Assembly (NCBI RefSeq): GCF_002937075.1
Contig: NZ_NHSJ01000087.1
Span: 62,001 to 126,000 of the forward strand
DNA from: Rhodoblastus sphagnicola
GTDB lineage: Bacteria; Pseudomonadota; Alphaproteobacteria; Rhizobiales; Beijerinckiaceae
Direction of reading: 5' to 3'
Length of the DNA: 64,000 nt
Part shown: one piece after another, positions 7,472 to 17,438 of the stretch
How the letters are laid out: each line of letters starts with the position of its first letter
How positions within the stretch are numbered: the stretch's first letter is position 1
Notes under the pieces: model-generated
The model's input: the letters and a program-made list of their open reading frames with translations, nothing else
Told to the model about the DNA's origin: nothing
Databases searched by the model: none
Program-made: the position numbers and the translations under genes

Positions 7472-8163
7472 GAGAAAATCCCATCCAGCCAGGACCGGAA
7501 CATTTTTGTCCCGGCGCGGGCCGTCGCCGCGCCATGAACCAAAGCCTGTCGGCGCAGTTCGCCCGGCTTGATCCCGACCATGCCCAATTCGCAGGTGTGG
7601 CCGATCAGCCAGCTCTCAAAACCCTCCGGCTCGGCTTCCGCATGGAATTGCAGCGCCAGCGCATGAGAGCCGAGCGTAAAGGCCTGATGCGGGCACAAAG
7701 GCGTCGAGGCCAGCGAAACCGCGCCCTCGGGCAGACCGAAGGCGTCGCCGTGCCAATGCAGCACGTGCGCGCCCTCCAGGGCGGCGAGCGGCGAATTCGC
7801 GACCGGCGCCAGATGCAGCGGCGCATAACCGATTTCCTTGCCCGGCCCCGGCGCGACCGGCGCGCCGAGCGCGGCGGCCATCATCTGCGCGCCCAGGCAA
7901 ACGCCCAGCGTCGGCTTGCCCGCGCGCAGCCGCGCGCCAATCGCGGCGACTTCCTCGCGCAAAAAGGGGTAATCCTCGATCTCGTGGACCCCGATCGGAC
8001 CGCCGAGCGCGATCAGCAGATCGCAAGCGGCGATTTCGGCGACCGGCAACGGCCCGACGCCGACCTCGTGATAAATGGCGTCAAAACCGTAATCCGGCAG
8101 GATATGCGCGAGGACGCCCAGGTCTTCAAAGGCGAGATGACGCAAAACCAGCGCATGTTTCAT
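7468..8163 (-). CDS. Class I glutamine amidotransferase inserted in the dcw cluster
   Basis: 231 residues with a GuaA-type amidotransferase fold: oxyanion region IALGGPIGV, nucleophile Cys89 in GVCLGAQ, and His174/Glu176 in LQFHAEAE, so the triad looks intact. It transfers ammonia from glutamine to an unknown acceptor. Start ATG 8163 has GGAGGG 7 bases upstream. It lies between murC and murB, coupled to murB. Whether it acts in peptidoglycan synthesis is unknown; a free-standing GMP-synthase-like enzyme is the more cautious reading. Confidence 0.85.
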   Translation of the reverse strand: MKHALVLRHLAFEDLGVLAHILPDYGFDAIYHEVGVGPLPVAEIAACDLLIALGGPIGVHEIEDYPFLREEVAAIGARLRAGKPTLGVCLGAQMMAAALGAPVAPGPGKEIGYAPLHLAPVANSPLAALEGAHVLHWHGDAFGLPEGAVSLASTPLCPHQAFTLGSHALALQFHAEAEPEGFESWLIGHTCELGMVGIKPGELRRQALVHGAATARAGTKMFRSWLDGIFS

Positions 8164-8165
8164 GC

Positions 8166-9566
8166 TCAACCCTCCGCGAGTTGGCCCGGCAGCGCATAGG
8201 CCCATTGGCTGATGCTGCCGGCGCCCAGGCACACCACGTAATCGCCGGGTTTGGCCAGGTCACGGATCAGTTTGGGCAAGGCGTCCGGCGTGGGCAGCGT
8301 GAACACCTGGCGGTGGCCGTGCGCCTTGATGGCGGCGACGAGATGCTCCTTGTCCACGCCGTCAATGGCGGATTCGCCGGCGGCATAGACATCGGCGACA
8401 ATAACCACGTCGGCGTCGTTGAAACAGGTGGCGAAGGCGTCGAACAGGCTTTGCAGGCGGGTGTAGCGGTGCGGCTGCACCACCGCGATGACTTGCGCCT
8501 TGGTGGAGGCGCGCGCGGCGCGCAAAACGGCGGCGATTTCGACGGGGTGATGGCCGTAATCGTCGAAAATCGTCGCCCCGTTCCATGCGCCGGTGCGGGT
8601 GAAGCGGCGCTTGACACCGCCGAAACCGGCCAGACCCTTCTGGATCTGCTCGATGCCGACGCCCAGTTCATAGGCCACCGCTATGGCCGCCGTGGCGTTG
8701 AGCGCGTTGTGGTGGCCGGGCATGGGCAGGACGAGATCGTTCAGCGCGATCTCCTTGCCATGCAGGCGGTCGCGGATCGTCACCTGGAAGCGGCACACGC
8801 CGCCATCAAGATCGATGTTGGACAGCCGCACGTCGGCCTGGGGGTTTTCGCCATAGGTGATGACGCGGCGGTCCTCGATCTTGCCGACCAATTCCTGCAC
8901 AGTCGGATGGTCGAGGCACATGACGGCGAAGCCGTAGAACGGCAGGTTTTCGACAAAAGTGCGGAACGCCTCCTTGATGGCGTCGAAGGTCTTGAAATGG
9001 TCGAGATGCTCCGGGTCGATGTTGGTGACAACAGCCACATCGGCGGGCAATTTCAAAAACGTGCCATCGCTCTCGTCGGCCTCGACGACCATCCACTGGC
9101 CCTCGCCGATGCGGGCGTTGGTGCCGTAGGCGTTGATGATGCCGCCGTTGATCACGGTCGGATCGAGTCCGCCGGCGTCGAGCAAAGTGGCGACCAGCGA
9201 GGTGGTCGTGGTCTTGCCATGGGTGCCCGCCACCGCCACGCATTGTTTCAGGCGCATCAGTTCGGCCAGCATTTCCGCGCGGCGCACGACGGGCAGGCGT
9301 TTTTCACGGGCGGCGGAGAGTTCGGCATTGTCGCGCTTGATCGCGGTGGAGACCACCACCACCTCGGCGTCGCCCAGGTTTTTCGCGTCATGGCCGATGA
9401 AGATTTTGGCGCCCTTGTCGCGCAGGCGCTTGACATTGGCGTTGTCGGAGGCGTCGGAGCCCTGCACCTGATAGCCGAGATTGATCAGCACCTCGGCGAT
9501 TCCGGACATGCCGATGCCGCCGATCCCGACGAAATGGATGGGGCCTAGCGTGCGCGGCAGTTTCAT
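8166..9566 (-). CDS. murC: UDP-N-acetylmuramate--L-alanine ligase MurC
   Basis: 466 residues; ATP-dependent addition of L-Ala to UDP-MurNAc. The N-terminal nucleotide-fold motif GIGGIGMSG (14-22), the ATP loop GTHGKTTTT (114-122), EADESDGTF and the [10 protein letters not shown] motif are all present. ATG 9566 overlaps the murG stop (ATGA). Length and motifs are normal. Confidence 0.97.
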   Translation of the reverse strand: MKLPRTLGPIHFVGIGGIGMSGIAEVLINLGYQVQGSDASDNANVKRLRDKGAKIFIGHDAKNLGDAEVVVVSTAIKRDNAELSAAREKRLPVVRRAEMLAELMRLKQCVAVAGTHGKTTTTSLVATLLDAGGLDPTVINGGIINAYGTNARIGEGQWMVVEADESDGTFLKLPADVAVVTNIDPEHLDHFKTFDAIKEAFRTFVENLPFYGFAVMCLDHPTVQELVGKIEDRRVITYGENPQADVRLSNIDLDGGVCRFQVTIRDRLHGKEIALNDLVLPMPGHHNALNATAAIAVAYELGVGIEQIQKGLAGFGGVKRRFTRTGAWNGATIFDDYGHHPVEIAAVLRAARASTKAQVIAVVQPHRYTRLQSLFDAFATCFNDADVVIVADVYAAGESAIDGVDKEHLVAAIKAHGHRQVFTLPTPDALPKLIRDLAKPGDYVVCLGAGSISQWAYALPGQLAEG

Positions 9567-10702
9567 TTCGGACTCTCTTGCGTTTCGGATTTCTTGGGAG
9601 GTTCGCCCATCCCCGCGGCGTGCAGGGTGATAAAGGCCAGCCGCTGGGCGGCGTCGGCCACGCCGGCGCTTCTCGCGGCCTGCGCGCGCTTCGTCAAGTC
9701 CTCGGGCTTGGCGAGCGCCTGCCTCAGCCGGTCGGCGAGGCCGGCGGGGGTAAAGTTGATCTGCCGCACCAGTTCCGCCGCGCCGGTCGCGGCGAGATGG
9801 GCCGCGTTGGCGGCCTGGTCGGCGTCGATGGCATGGGGGAACGGCACGAGAATCGAGGGCCGGCCGATCAGGGCGAGTTCCGACACGGTCGAGGCGCCGG
9901 AGCGGCCGATCACGAGATGCGCGGCCGCGATGCGCTTGGGCAGGTCGGCAAAGAAGGGCGACACCTCCGCCGCGACCTTCAGGCGCGCATAAGCCTCCTT
10001 GACGCGCGAAACATCCTCTTCGCGCGCCTGCTGGACCAGGACGATGCGCCCGCGCTCCTCCTCGGTCAGCAGCGCCAGCGCCTCCGGCGCGACATCGGAA
10101 AACACCCGCGCCCCCTGCGACCCGCCGGTGATCAGCAGCCGCAATTTCTGGTCCTCGAAACCGGGATACGGAGTTCTCGCCGCCTCCAGCACCGCCGGGC
10201 GCATGGGATTGCCGACATAGGCGACGCGGGAGCGCAAATCGACCGGCAGGCCGTCGAGAGTGGGAAAGCCGGAAGCGATCACCTCGGCGCGGCCGGCGAG
10301 AAACCGGTTGGCGCGACCGATCACCGCGTTCTGCTCGTGCAGCACCAGCGGCACGCCGCGCAGGCTGCATCCAAGCGCCGGCGGCACGGTGGGATAGCCG
10401 CCAAAGGCCACGATGGCGCGGGGTTTCAGCTCCCCGGCGAGATTGAAGGATTCCAGCACGCCATTGGCGAGGGTCAGCAGCGCCATGAACTTGGCGCCGA
10501 GTCCGCCCCCGGTCGGCGTGGCCGAGGCGATCTCATGCACGGCCTCGGCGGGGAACCCTTCGGCATATTTCAGAGCGCGGTCGTCGGTGGCCAGCCTGAC
10601 GCGCGCGCCCTTCGCGGCGAGCGCGTGGGCGAGCGCGGCGGCGGGAAACAAATGGCCGCCGGTCCCCCCGGCGGCGACGAGGATGAGATTGTCGTTTTCC
10701 AT
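9563..10702 (-). CDS. murG: MurG N-acetylglucosaminyltransferase
   Basis: 379 residues; a GT28 glycosyltransferase that converts lipid I to lipid II on the inner face of the membrane. The first glycine loop [10 protein letters not shown], the GGYPTVP motif, [18 protein letters not shown] and the donor-binding [26 protein letters not shown] motifs are present. The start overlaps the ftsW stop by one base (TGATG). Confidence 0.97.
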   Translation of the reverse strand: MENDNLILVAAGGTGGHLFPAAALAHALAAKGARVRLATDDRALKYAEGFPAEAVHEIASATPTGGGLGAKFMALLTLANGVLESFNLAGELKPRAIVAFGGYPTVPPALGCSLRGVPLVLHEQNAVIGRANRFLAGRAEVIASGFPTLDGLPVDLRSRVAYVGNPMRPAVLEAARTPYPGFEDQKLRLLITGGSQGARVFSDVAPEALALLTEEERGRIVLVQQAREEDVSRVKEAYARLKVAAEVSPFFADLPKRIAAAHLVIGRSGASTVSELALIGRPSILVPFPHAIDADQAANAAHLAATGAAELVRQINFTPAGLADRLRQALAKPEDLTKRAQAARSAGVADAAQRLAFITLHAAGMGEPPKKSETQESPK

Positions 10703-11847
10703 CAGGCGGCCTGTCCTTCCGGCCCATGATTGAACAGGATTTCCGAGCGCGGACGCTTGCGCGTCACCGCTATCAGAAAACCCATGCCTATGCCTAGGGA
10801 AACCAACGACGATCCGCCATAGGAGATGAACGGCAGCGTCATGCCCTTGGCTGGCATGAGATGCAGGTTGACCGCCATGTTGATCGACGCCTGGATGCCG
10901 AACAGCAGAACCAGCCCCGCCGTGGCGAAGCGGCAGAACGGATCCTCGTTGGCCGCCGCCTTGATCAGGCCGCGGATGACGATGAAGGCGAACAGAGCGA
11001 CCAGCGCCATGCAGAAGATCAGGCCGAACTCCTCGCCGGTGACGGCGAAAATGAAGTCGGTGTGCGAATCCGGCAGGATCTGCTTGAACGTGCCCTCGCC
11101 CGGCCCCTTGCCGAACCAGCCGCCGGAGACAAAGGCGTCATGCGCGGTTTCGACCTGGAACGTGTCGGCCTGGCCGCCGCCCTCGCCGGGGTTGAGGAAG
11201 TTCTGGATGCGCGCCCGCACGTGCGGCGCCAGTTTATAGGCGAGTCCGGCGGCGGTGACCGCGACGCCGCCGAGCGCGGGAAACCACAGCCAGTGGATGC
11301 CGGCCATCACGAACAGCGCGCCCCAGACCAGGCAGATCAGCATGGTCTGGCCGAAATCCGGTTGCAGCACCAGCGGAATCACCGTCACCGGCAACAGCGC
11401 CACCGCCAGAATATTGCCCGGCACGTCGCGGCGGCGCGACCCTTCCGAAATCGCCCAGGCCGCGAGAATGGTGAAGGCGGGTTTCAGGAATTCGGACGGC
11501 TGGATGCCGAAAATCCAGCGCTTGGCGCCCTTGACCTCGTGGCCGAACAGCAGCGCCGCGAAAATCGCCGCCATCGACACGATGTAGAGCAGCAAGGCCG
11601 CGCGGCGCAGATGGCGCGGCGGCAGGAAAGAGACCGCGACCATCAGCACCAGCGAGGGCGCCAGCAGCTCGACCTGTCGGTTGACGAAATGGAAGGTCGG
11701 CAGGCCGATGCGTTCGGCCACCGGGGGGCTGCCGGCCATGATCAGCACGAGGCCGCAGACGATCAGCGCGCCGACCGCACCCAGCAGCCAGCGATCGACC
11801 GTCCACCACCAATCGGCGATCGGAGAACGTTCCGCGCGTGAAACCAT
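10702..11847 (-). CDS. ftsW: Septal peptidoglycan polymerase FtsW
   Basis: 381 residues, SEDS family, with about 10 membrane segments. Family motifs seen: GAKRWIFG-QPSEFLKPAF, QPDFGQTMLI, the large periplasmic loop with HTDFIFAVTGEEFGLI, and LPFISYGGSSLV near the C-terminus. It polymerises glycan strands together with FtsI, encoded upstream in the same cluster. A 36-base gap separates it from the upstream murD. Confidence 0.96.
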   Translation of the reverse strand: MVSRAERSPIADWWWTVDRWLLGAVGALIVCGLVLIMAGSPPVAERIGLPTFHFVNRQVELLAPSLVLMVAVSFLPPRHLRRAALLLYIVSMAAIFAALLFGHEVKGAKRWIFGIQPSEFLKPAFTILAAWAISEGSRRRDVPGNILAVALLPVTVIPLVLQPDFGQTMLICLVWGALFVMAGIHWLWFPALGGVAVTAAGLAYKLAPHVRARIQNFLNPGEGGGQADTFQVETAHDAFVSGGWFGKGPGEGTFKQILPDSHTDFIFAVTGEEFGLIFCMALVALFAFIVIRGLIKAAANEDPFCRFATAGLVLLFGIQASINMAVNLHLMPAKGMTLPFISYGGSSLVSLGIGMGFLIAVTRKRPRSEILFNHGPEGQAA

Positions 11848-11883
11848 TTTTCAGCCCCTTGTCCCTTCGCCCGGAGCCAGAGC

Positions 11884-13431
11884 CTAATGCCCGGCGCCGC
11901 CCTCGCCCTTCGAGACGCCCGCCAGAGCGGGCTCCTCAGGGTGAGGGCTCGTTGATGCCGCGAGAACTTCCGCTTCAACCTCTTCAACCTCATCCTGAGG
12001 CGCCTGCGAAGCAGGCGTCTCGAAGGATGCGTCGACGCGCGAGTCCAGCCCCTTCACCGCCTCCCTGAACGCGTCGCCGCGCTTCTCGAAATTCGGGAAC
12101 TGGTCGTAAGAAGCGCAGGCCGGCGACAGCAGCACCACCGGCTCCGGCGCGTCGCTCGCGGCGGCGTCGCGCGCGGCGGCGGCGGTGGCGACGTCGAGCG
12201 TCCCGCATTGTTCGTAATCCACGACGCCTTCGAGCGTGTGAGCGAAATCCTGCGCCGCGGCGCCGATCAGATAGGCCTTGCGCACTTTCGGAAACAGCCG
12301 GCGCAGCGGCGTGATGCCGCCCTCCTTGGCCTTGCCGCCGATGATCCAGAAAATATCGTTGAAGCTGAGCAGCGCCTTTTCGGCGGCGTCGGCGTTGGTG
12401 GCCTTGCTGTCGTTGACGAACAGCACTTCGCCATGGCGCGCCACCTGCTCCATGCGGTGGGCGAGGCCGGGATAGGATTTCAAACCCGCCACGATTTCGT
12501 CATGCGTCACGCCCAGCCGCTCGCAGACGGAAAAGGCGGCGGCCGCGTTCTGGCCGTTATGCGCGCCGCGCAGCGCCGGCGCCCTGGCGAGATCGATCAG
12601 GGTTTCGTCGAGCGTCTTCATCGCCGGCAGCGCGAAGACGCGGCGCAGCAGCCCCGCCTCGAAGCGCACGGCGCCGAGCGCCTGCGGCTGGCTGTTGGTG
12701 ATGCCCACCACCGCATGGCCCAGTCGTTTCAGGAATTGAAAAATCGCCTCGCAGAATATGTCGTCGCGGCCGACGACAGCGAAATCGCTATGCTCGACCA
12801 GGCGCTGCTTGATGGCCGCGTAATTCTCCATCGTGCCGTGGCGGTCAATGTGGTCGGGCGTGAGATTGAGCAGCACGCCCACGCTCGGATTGAGCGAAGG
12901 CGCGAGATCGATCTGGAAGGTGGAGCATTCCACCACATGGATGCGTTGCTCCGAAGGCGGCTCCAGCTCCAGGATGGGCACGCCGATATTGCCGCCCATC
13001 TGCACGTCGCAGCCGGCCTCGCGCAAAATATGCGCGATCAGCGAGGTGGTCGTGCTCTTGCCATTGGTGCCGGTGATGGCGACCAAGGGCGCGCGGGGCG
13101 CGTGTCGCGCGCGCTCGCGCAGGAACAGTTCGATGTCGCCGATCACTTCGACGCCGGCGGCTTGCGCCTTGAGCACGGTCCAATGCGGCGCCGGATGGGT
13201 CAGCGGCGCGCCCGGCGTGAGGATCAGCGCGTGGAACAAGGACCAGTCGGCCTCGCGCAGGTCATAGGGCGAGAAACCGGCCGCGCTCGCCTTTTCGCGC
13301 GCGCTTTCCGAATCGTCCCACACGAAGACGCGGGCGCCGCCGACGGCCAGAGCCTTGGCCGTGGACAGGCCGGAGCCGCCGAGGCCGAACAGGGCGACGG
13401 TCTTGCCGGAGAAGGTCGAAACAGCAATCAT
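11884..13431 (-). CDS. murD: UDP-N-acetylmuramoylalanine--D-glutamate ligase MurD with a repeat-derived tail
   Basis: 515 residues. The core (about 1-462) has the GLGGSGLS N-terminal loop, ATP loop [11 protein letters not shown], the [10 protein letters not shown] motif, [13 protein letters not shown] and the terminal [22 protein letters not shown] block where MurD normally ends. About 53 extra residues follow. Two stretches of this tail ([11 protein letters not shown] and [16 protein letters not shown]) are translations of palindromic repeats in opposite orientation (11989-12029 and 11901-11947). Catalysis should not need the tail. ATG 13431 overlaps the mraY stop by one base. Confidence 0.95.
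   Translation of the reverse strand: MIAVSTFSGKTVALFGLGGSGLSTAKALAVGGARVFVWDDSESAREKASAAGFSPYDLREADWSLFHALILTPGAPLTHPAPHWTVLKAQAAGVEVIGDIELFLRERARHAPRAPLVAITGTNGKSTTTSLIAHILREAGCDVQMGGNIGVPILELEPPSEQRIHVVECSTFQIDLAPSLNPSVGVLLNLTPDHIDRHGTMENYAAIKQRLVEHSDFAVVGRDDIFCEAIFQFLKRLGHAVVGITNSQPQALGAVRFEAGLLRRVFALPAMKTLDETLIDLARAPALRGAHNGQNAAAAFSVCERLGVTHDEIVAGLKSYPGLAHRMEQVARHGEVLFVNDSKATNADAAEKALLSFNDIFWIIGGKAKEGGITPLRRLFPKVRKAYLIGAAAQDFAHTLEGVVDYEQCGTLDVATAAAARDAAASDAPEPVVLLSPACASYDQFPNFEKRGDAFREAVKGLDSRVDASFETPASQAPQDEVEEVEAEVLAASTSPHPEEPALAGVSKGEGGAGH
11901..11947. repeat. REP-like palindrome inside the murD 3' end (copy 1)
   Basis: CCTCGCCCTTCGAGACG, a GC-rich inverted core, then CTCCTCAGGGTGAGGG. 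The same ends occur at 50600-50646, and inverted at 11989-12029. It is translated as part of the MurD tail. Confidence 0.8.
11989..12029. repeat. REP-like palindrome inside the murD 3' end (copy 2, inverted)
   Basis: CTCATCCTGAGGCGC, a core GCCTGCGAAGCAGGC, then GTCTCGAAGGATG; reverse orientation of the copy at 11901. CATCCTGAGG ... CTCGAAGGATG is a widespread intergenic element of alphaproteobacteria. Here it is coding. Confidence 0.8.
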
Positions 13432-14573
13432 CAGCGCACCTTCAGCGTCGTCAGGCCGATCAGGGCCAGCACGAAGGCGATGATCCAGAACCGCACCACG
13501 ACTTGAGGCTCGGACCAGCCGAGCTGTTCGAAATGGTGATGGATAGGCGCCATTTTGAACACGCGCTTGCCCGTGGTCTTGAACGACACCACCTGCACGA
13601 TCACCGACACCGCCTCCATCACGAACAGGCCGCCGACAATGGCGAGCACGATCTCGTGCTTGGTCGCCACCGAAACGGCGCCGAGCATCCCGCCCAACGC
13701 CAGCGATCCCGTGTCGCCCATGAAGATCTGCGCCGGGGGCGCGTTGAACCACAGGAAGCCCAGGCCCGCGCCGATAACCGCGCCGCACATCACCGTGAGT
13801 TCGCCCGAGCCCGCGACAAAGTTGATGCCGAGGTAATGGGCGTAAATGAAATTGCCGGCGAGATAGGCGATGATGCCGAAAGTGCCGGAGGCGATCATCA
13901 CCGGCACGATGGCGAGGCCATCGAGACCATCGGTGAGATTGACGGCGTTGCCGGCGCCGACGATGACCAAAGCCGCGAAGGGAATGAACAGCCAGCCGAG
14001 ATCGAACAGCCAGCCGTTGATGAAGGGCGCCGCCAGCTTGGTCGCCGGCGCCGCCGCGTGAAACGGCGCGACCAGCGCGGTGGTGAGATCGCTGAACGAA
14101 GCCACCGGCGGCGCCGCCGAGGCGCACATCATGAAATAGGCCGCGAGCATGGCGATGCCCGCCTCGATGGCGAGCCGCGACCGGCCGGAAAAGCCGGCGT
14201 GGCTCTGCTTTTTCACTTTCAGATAATCGTCGTAGAACCCGATGGCGCCAAAGCCCAGCGTGACGAACAGCACGATCCAGACATAGGCGCTTTTCGGATT
14301 GGCCCACAGCACGGTGGAGAGCGCGACGCCCGCGAGGATCATCAGGCCGCCCATGGTGGGCGTGCCCCGCTTGGCGAGATGCGATTGCGGGCCGTCCGTG
14401 CGGATCGGCTGGCCCTTGCCCTGTTTCAGCCGCAGCGCGGCGATGACGCCGGGGCCGAACACGGCGACGATGGCGAGCGCCGTGGCGCTCGCTCCGGCGG
14501 CGCGGAACGTGATGTAACGAAAGACGTTGAGCACGCTGAGGTGATGGGCGAGTTCGGCAAGCCAGGTGAGCAT
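13431..14573 (-). CDS. mraY: Phospho-MurNAc-pentapeptide translocase MraY
   Basis: 380 residues, about 10 membrane helices; makes lipid I from undecaprenyl phosphate and UDP-MurNAc-pentapeptide. The [26 protein letters not shown] region, the DDY motif (GFYDDYLK), [25 protein letters not shown] and the HHHFEQ-GW motif are intact. ATG 14573 directly abuts the stop of the murE-murF gene. Confidence 0.97.
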   Translation of the reverse strand: MLTWLAELAHHLSVLNVFRYITFRAAGASATALAIVAVFGPGVIAALRLKQGKGQPIRTDGPQSHLAKRGTPTMGGLMILAGVALSTVLWANPKSAYVWIVLFVTLGFGAIGFYDDYLKVKKQSHAGFSGRSRLAIEAGIAMLAAYFMMCASAAPPVASFSDLTTALVAPFHAAAPATKLAAPFINGWLFDLGWLFIPFAALVIVGAGNAVNLTDGLDGLAIVPVMIASGTFGIIAYLAGNFIYAHYLGINFVAGSGELTVMCGAVIGAGLGFLWFNAPPAQIFMGDTGSLALGGMLGAVSVATKHEIVLAIVGGLFVMEAVSVIVQVVSFKTTGKRVFKMAPIHHHFEQLGWSEPQVVVRFWIIAFVLALIGLTTLKVR

Positions 14574-17438
14574 CTATGCCTCTGATTTCTGCGCCGGCGC
14601 CGCGAAACGATTTTTCAGCGCCGCGACCAGCATGTGCATTTTCGATCCGTTCGATCCCTTGACCATCAGCGCGTCGCCGGGACACAGCGCGCGCGCCAAC
14701 TCGTCTTCGAGCGCAAGCGCGTCGGGCGCCCAGCCGCCGCGCATGTGCTGCGGCAGGGCGTCGAACAGCGACCGGCTCAGCGGTCCCGCCGCGAAGACCA
14801 GATCAATGCGGTTTTTTTCGAGCGGCTCGACCAGTTGGCTGTGCAAGGCCGGCCCGCTCGGCCCGAGTTCCAGCATGTCGCCGAGCGCGGCGATGCGGCG
14901 GCCCTGGTTGGACACGGGCGCCGCGCCGAGCAGGTCTATGGCCGCGCGCATCGACGCGGGATTGGCGTTGTAGCTCTCGTCGATCAACAGGAAATCGCTG
15001 CCCTCGAACAGCGGATCGAGCCGTAACATTTCGCGCGCGCCGCGCCCCTTTGGCGGCGCGAAGGCGGCCAGCGTTTCGGACGCCTTGCGCGCGTCGATGC
15101 CGACCGAGCGCGCCGCCAGCAGCACCGCGAGACTGTTCAGCGCCAGATGCTTGCCCAGCGCCCCGAGCTTGTAGAGGAAGTCCTCGCCCAACACCCGCGC
15201 CAGCACCAGGGCGGAGGACTCCTGCGGGTCGTAGTCGAGCAATTGCGCGTCCGCCCCCGCCGCCTCGCCGAAGGTCAGCACATGTCCGGCGCCGGCCGCC
15301 CGCGCCGCCTGTTCGAGCAGCGGGAAGGTGTCGTTGTCGCGGTTGAGGATGGCGACGCCGCCCTCGACCAGCCCGGAAAAGATCTCCGCCTTGGCGCGGG
15401 CGATGGCTTCCACATTTTCGAAATATTCGAGATGCACCGGCGCGACATTGGTGATGACGGCGACATGGGGCCGCACCATGTCCACCAGCGCGGCGATCTC
15501 GCCGGCATGGTTCATGCCGATCTCGAACACGGCGAAATCGGCGTCCTCGGGCAGGCGCGCCAGCGTCAGCGGCACGCCCCAGTGATTATTGAAACTTTTT
15601 TCGGAGGCGTGGGTGGCGCCGGCCGCGCGCAGCACTTGCGCCAGCGCCTCCTTGGTCGAGGTCTTCCCGACCGATCCCGTCACCGCGATCACCCCGGCGC
15701 GCGTGCGTTCGCGCGCGGCGCGGGCGAGTCCCTCCAGGCTTTTCAGGACGTCGTGGACGACATAGAGCGTTCCAAGCCCTTTCAGCGCCTGGGCGTGCGC
15801 CTCGTCGACCACGGCCGCCGCCGCGCCGCCCGCGAAAGCCGCCGCGACATAGTCGTGGCCATCGGTTCGGTCGCCCTTGATGGCGAAGAACAGGTCGCCC
15901 GGTTCAAGGGTGCGCGTGTCGATCGACACGCCGTTCACGCCGGCTGGCGCGGCGCCGAGGAGGCGCGCGCGCAGCGGGGCGAACAGGCCCAGCCCGCTCC
16001 ACAGGAACGCCCGCGCCGCCTTCAGCGCGGCGCGCGCGGCGTCGTGATCGGAAAACGGCAGGACGTCGCCGGCGACGATCTGTCCGGTTTCGTGGCCCTT
16101 GCCGGCGATCAGCAGCGCGTCGCCCGGGCGCAGCTCCGCGACCCCCGCGCGGATGGCGCTGGCGCGGTCGCCGATCTCGCGGGCGCCCGGCGCGCCCGCG
16201 AGGATTTGCGCGCGTATGCTGGCGGGCTCCTCGCCGCGCGGATTGTCGTCGGTGACGATGACCAGATCGGCGCCGCGCGTGGCGATCTCGCCCATGATCG
16301 GACGCTTGCCGGCGTCGCGGTCGCCGCCGCAGCCGAACACCACGATCAGGCGGTTTTTCGCGAACGGCCGCAGCGCCGCCAGCGCCTTTTCCAGCGCGTC
16401 GGGCTTGTGCGCGTAATCGACGAACACCGGCGCGCCCCGCCGGTCGCCGACGCATTCGAGCCGCCCCGGCGCGCCCTTGAGCTGCTCCAGCGCGGCGAAA
16501 ACTCTTTCCGCCGGCGCGCCGGCGGCGAGCGCGAGGCCCGCCGCGACCAGCGCGTTTTCCGCCTGGAAGGCGCCGGCGAGCGGCAACAGGATTTCGCGCT
16601 CCACGCCGTTGTGGACCAGGATGAGCCGTTGCTCGAACCCTTCGGCGCGCGCGCCCAAAAGGCAGATCCCCTGACCGCCCGCGCCGACCGAAAAGCTCTT
16701 TATGCCGCGCTGCGCGCAGGCCGCGATCACCCGGTCGGAAAAGGCGCCGCCGGCGGCGATCACCGCGACGCCGCCCCGCGGCAGCAAATCGGTGAACAGC
16801 CGCAGCTTGGCCGCGAAATAGTCTTCGAGATCGGCGTGATAATCGAGATGGTCGCGCGACAGATTGGTGAAGCCGGCCGCGCAAATCCTGACGCCGTCGA
16901 GCCGGCGCTGGTCGAGACCATGCGAGGAGGCCTCCATGGCGAGATGCGTCACCCCCTCTTGCGCCAGCGCGTCGAGGGTCTTGTGCAGCGTCAGCGGATC
17001 GGGCGTGGTCAGCGAACCATAGACGGCGCCCGACGGCTTGATCACGCCGATGGTGCCGAGCGAAGCCGCCGCAAAGCCGCAATAAGCGAAGATCTGTCGG
17101 GTGAAATCGGCCACCGAGGTCTTGCCCGACGTGCCGGTGACCGCGACGATTCTTTCGGGCTGACGCGGATAGAACACCGCCGCGGCCCGCGACAGCGCGG
17201 CGCGGGCGTCATCGACCCGCACATAGCGCGCGGCGATGTTTTCAGGCGCGGGCCGGTCGCCCACCACGGCGACGGCGCCGGCGGCCAGCGCCTTTTCGGC
17301 GAAAGCCATGCCGTCGGCCTTGGCGCCGGCTAGGGCGAAGAAAATGAATCCGGGCGCGACCGCGCGGCTGTCGGCGGTCAGGCCGGCGACGTCCGCGTCC
17401 TCCGGCGCGTCGGGGAAGAAATCCGTGAGCCGCGTCAT
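14574..17438 (-). CDS. murE-murF: Fused MurE-MurF ligase
   Basis: A single 954-residue frame holding two Mur ligases. Residues 1 to about 470 are MurE, with ATP loop GTSGKTS (102-108), DNPR (398-401, the meso-diaminopimelate signature) and GKGHE. Residues from about 479 are MurF: LW start, [21 protein letters not shown] loop GSVGKTSTK (588-596), NNHWGVPLT, and DESYNANP. No stop and no ATG/GTG/TTG restart lies at the junction (about 470-500), so it is a true fusion unless a sequencing indel removed a stop. It should add meso-DAP and then D-Ala-D-Ala. ATG overlaps the ftsI stop. Confidence 0.95.
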   Translation of the reverse strand: MTRLTDFFPDAPEDADVAGLTADSRAVAPGFIFFALAGAKADGMAFAEKALAAGAVAVVGDRPAPENIAARYVRVDDARAALSRAAAVFYPRQPERIVAVTGTSGKTSVADFTRQIFAYCGFAAASLGTIGVIKPSGAVYGSLTTPDPLTLHKTLDALAQEGVTHLAMEASSHGLDQRRLDGVRICAAGFTNLSRDHLDYHADLEDYFAAKLRLFTDLLPRGGVAVIAAGGAFSDRVIAACAQRGIKSFSVGAGGQGICLLGARAEGFEQRLILVHNGVEREILLPLAGAFQAENALVAAGLALAAGAPAERVFAALEQLKGAPGRLECVGDRRGAPVFVDYAHKPDALEKALAALRPFAKNRLIVVFGCGGDRDAGKRPIMGEIATRGADLVIVTDDNPRGEEPASIRAQILAGAPGAREIGDRASAIRAGVAELRPGDALLIAGKGHETGQIVAGDVLPFSDHDAARAALKAARAFLWSGLGLFAPLRARLLGAAPAGVNGVSIDTRTLEPGDLFFAIKGDRTDGHDYVAAAFAGGAAAAVVDEAHAQALKGLGTLYVVHDVLKSLEGLARAARERTRAGVIAVTGSVGKTSTKEALAQVLRAAGATHASEKSFNNHWGVPLTLARLPEDADFAVFEIGMNHAGEIAALVDMVRPHVAVITNVAPVHLEYFENVEAIARAKAEIFSGLVEGGVAILNRDNDTFPLLEQAARAAGAGHVLTFGEAAGADAQLLDYDPQESSALVLARVLGEDFLYKLGALGKHLALNSLAVLLAARSVGIDARKASETLAAFAPPKGRGAREMLRLDPLFEGSDFLLIDESYNANPASMRAAIDLLGAAPVSNQGRRIAALGDMLELGPSGPALHSQLVEPLEKNRIDLVFAAGPLSRSLFDALPQHMRGGWAPDALALEDELARALCPGDALMVKGSNGSKMHMLVAALKNRFAAPAQKSEA

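Noticed and set aside
8166-10370. 734-codon frame ending as MurC
   Set aside because: The first part is a shadow of murG. MurC starts at 9566 with the ATGA overlap.
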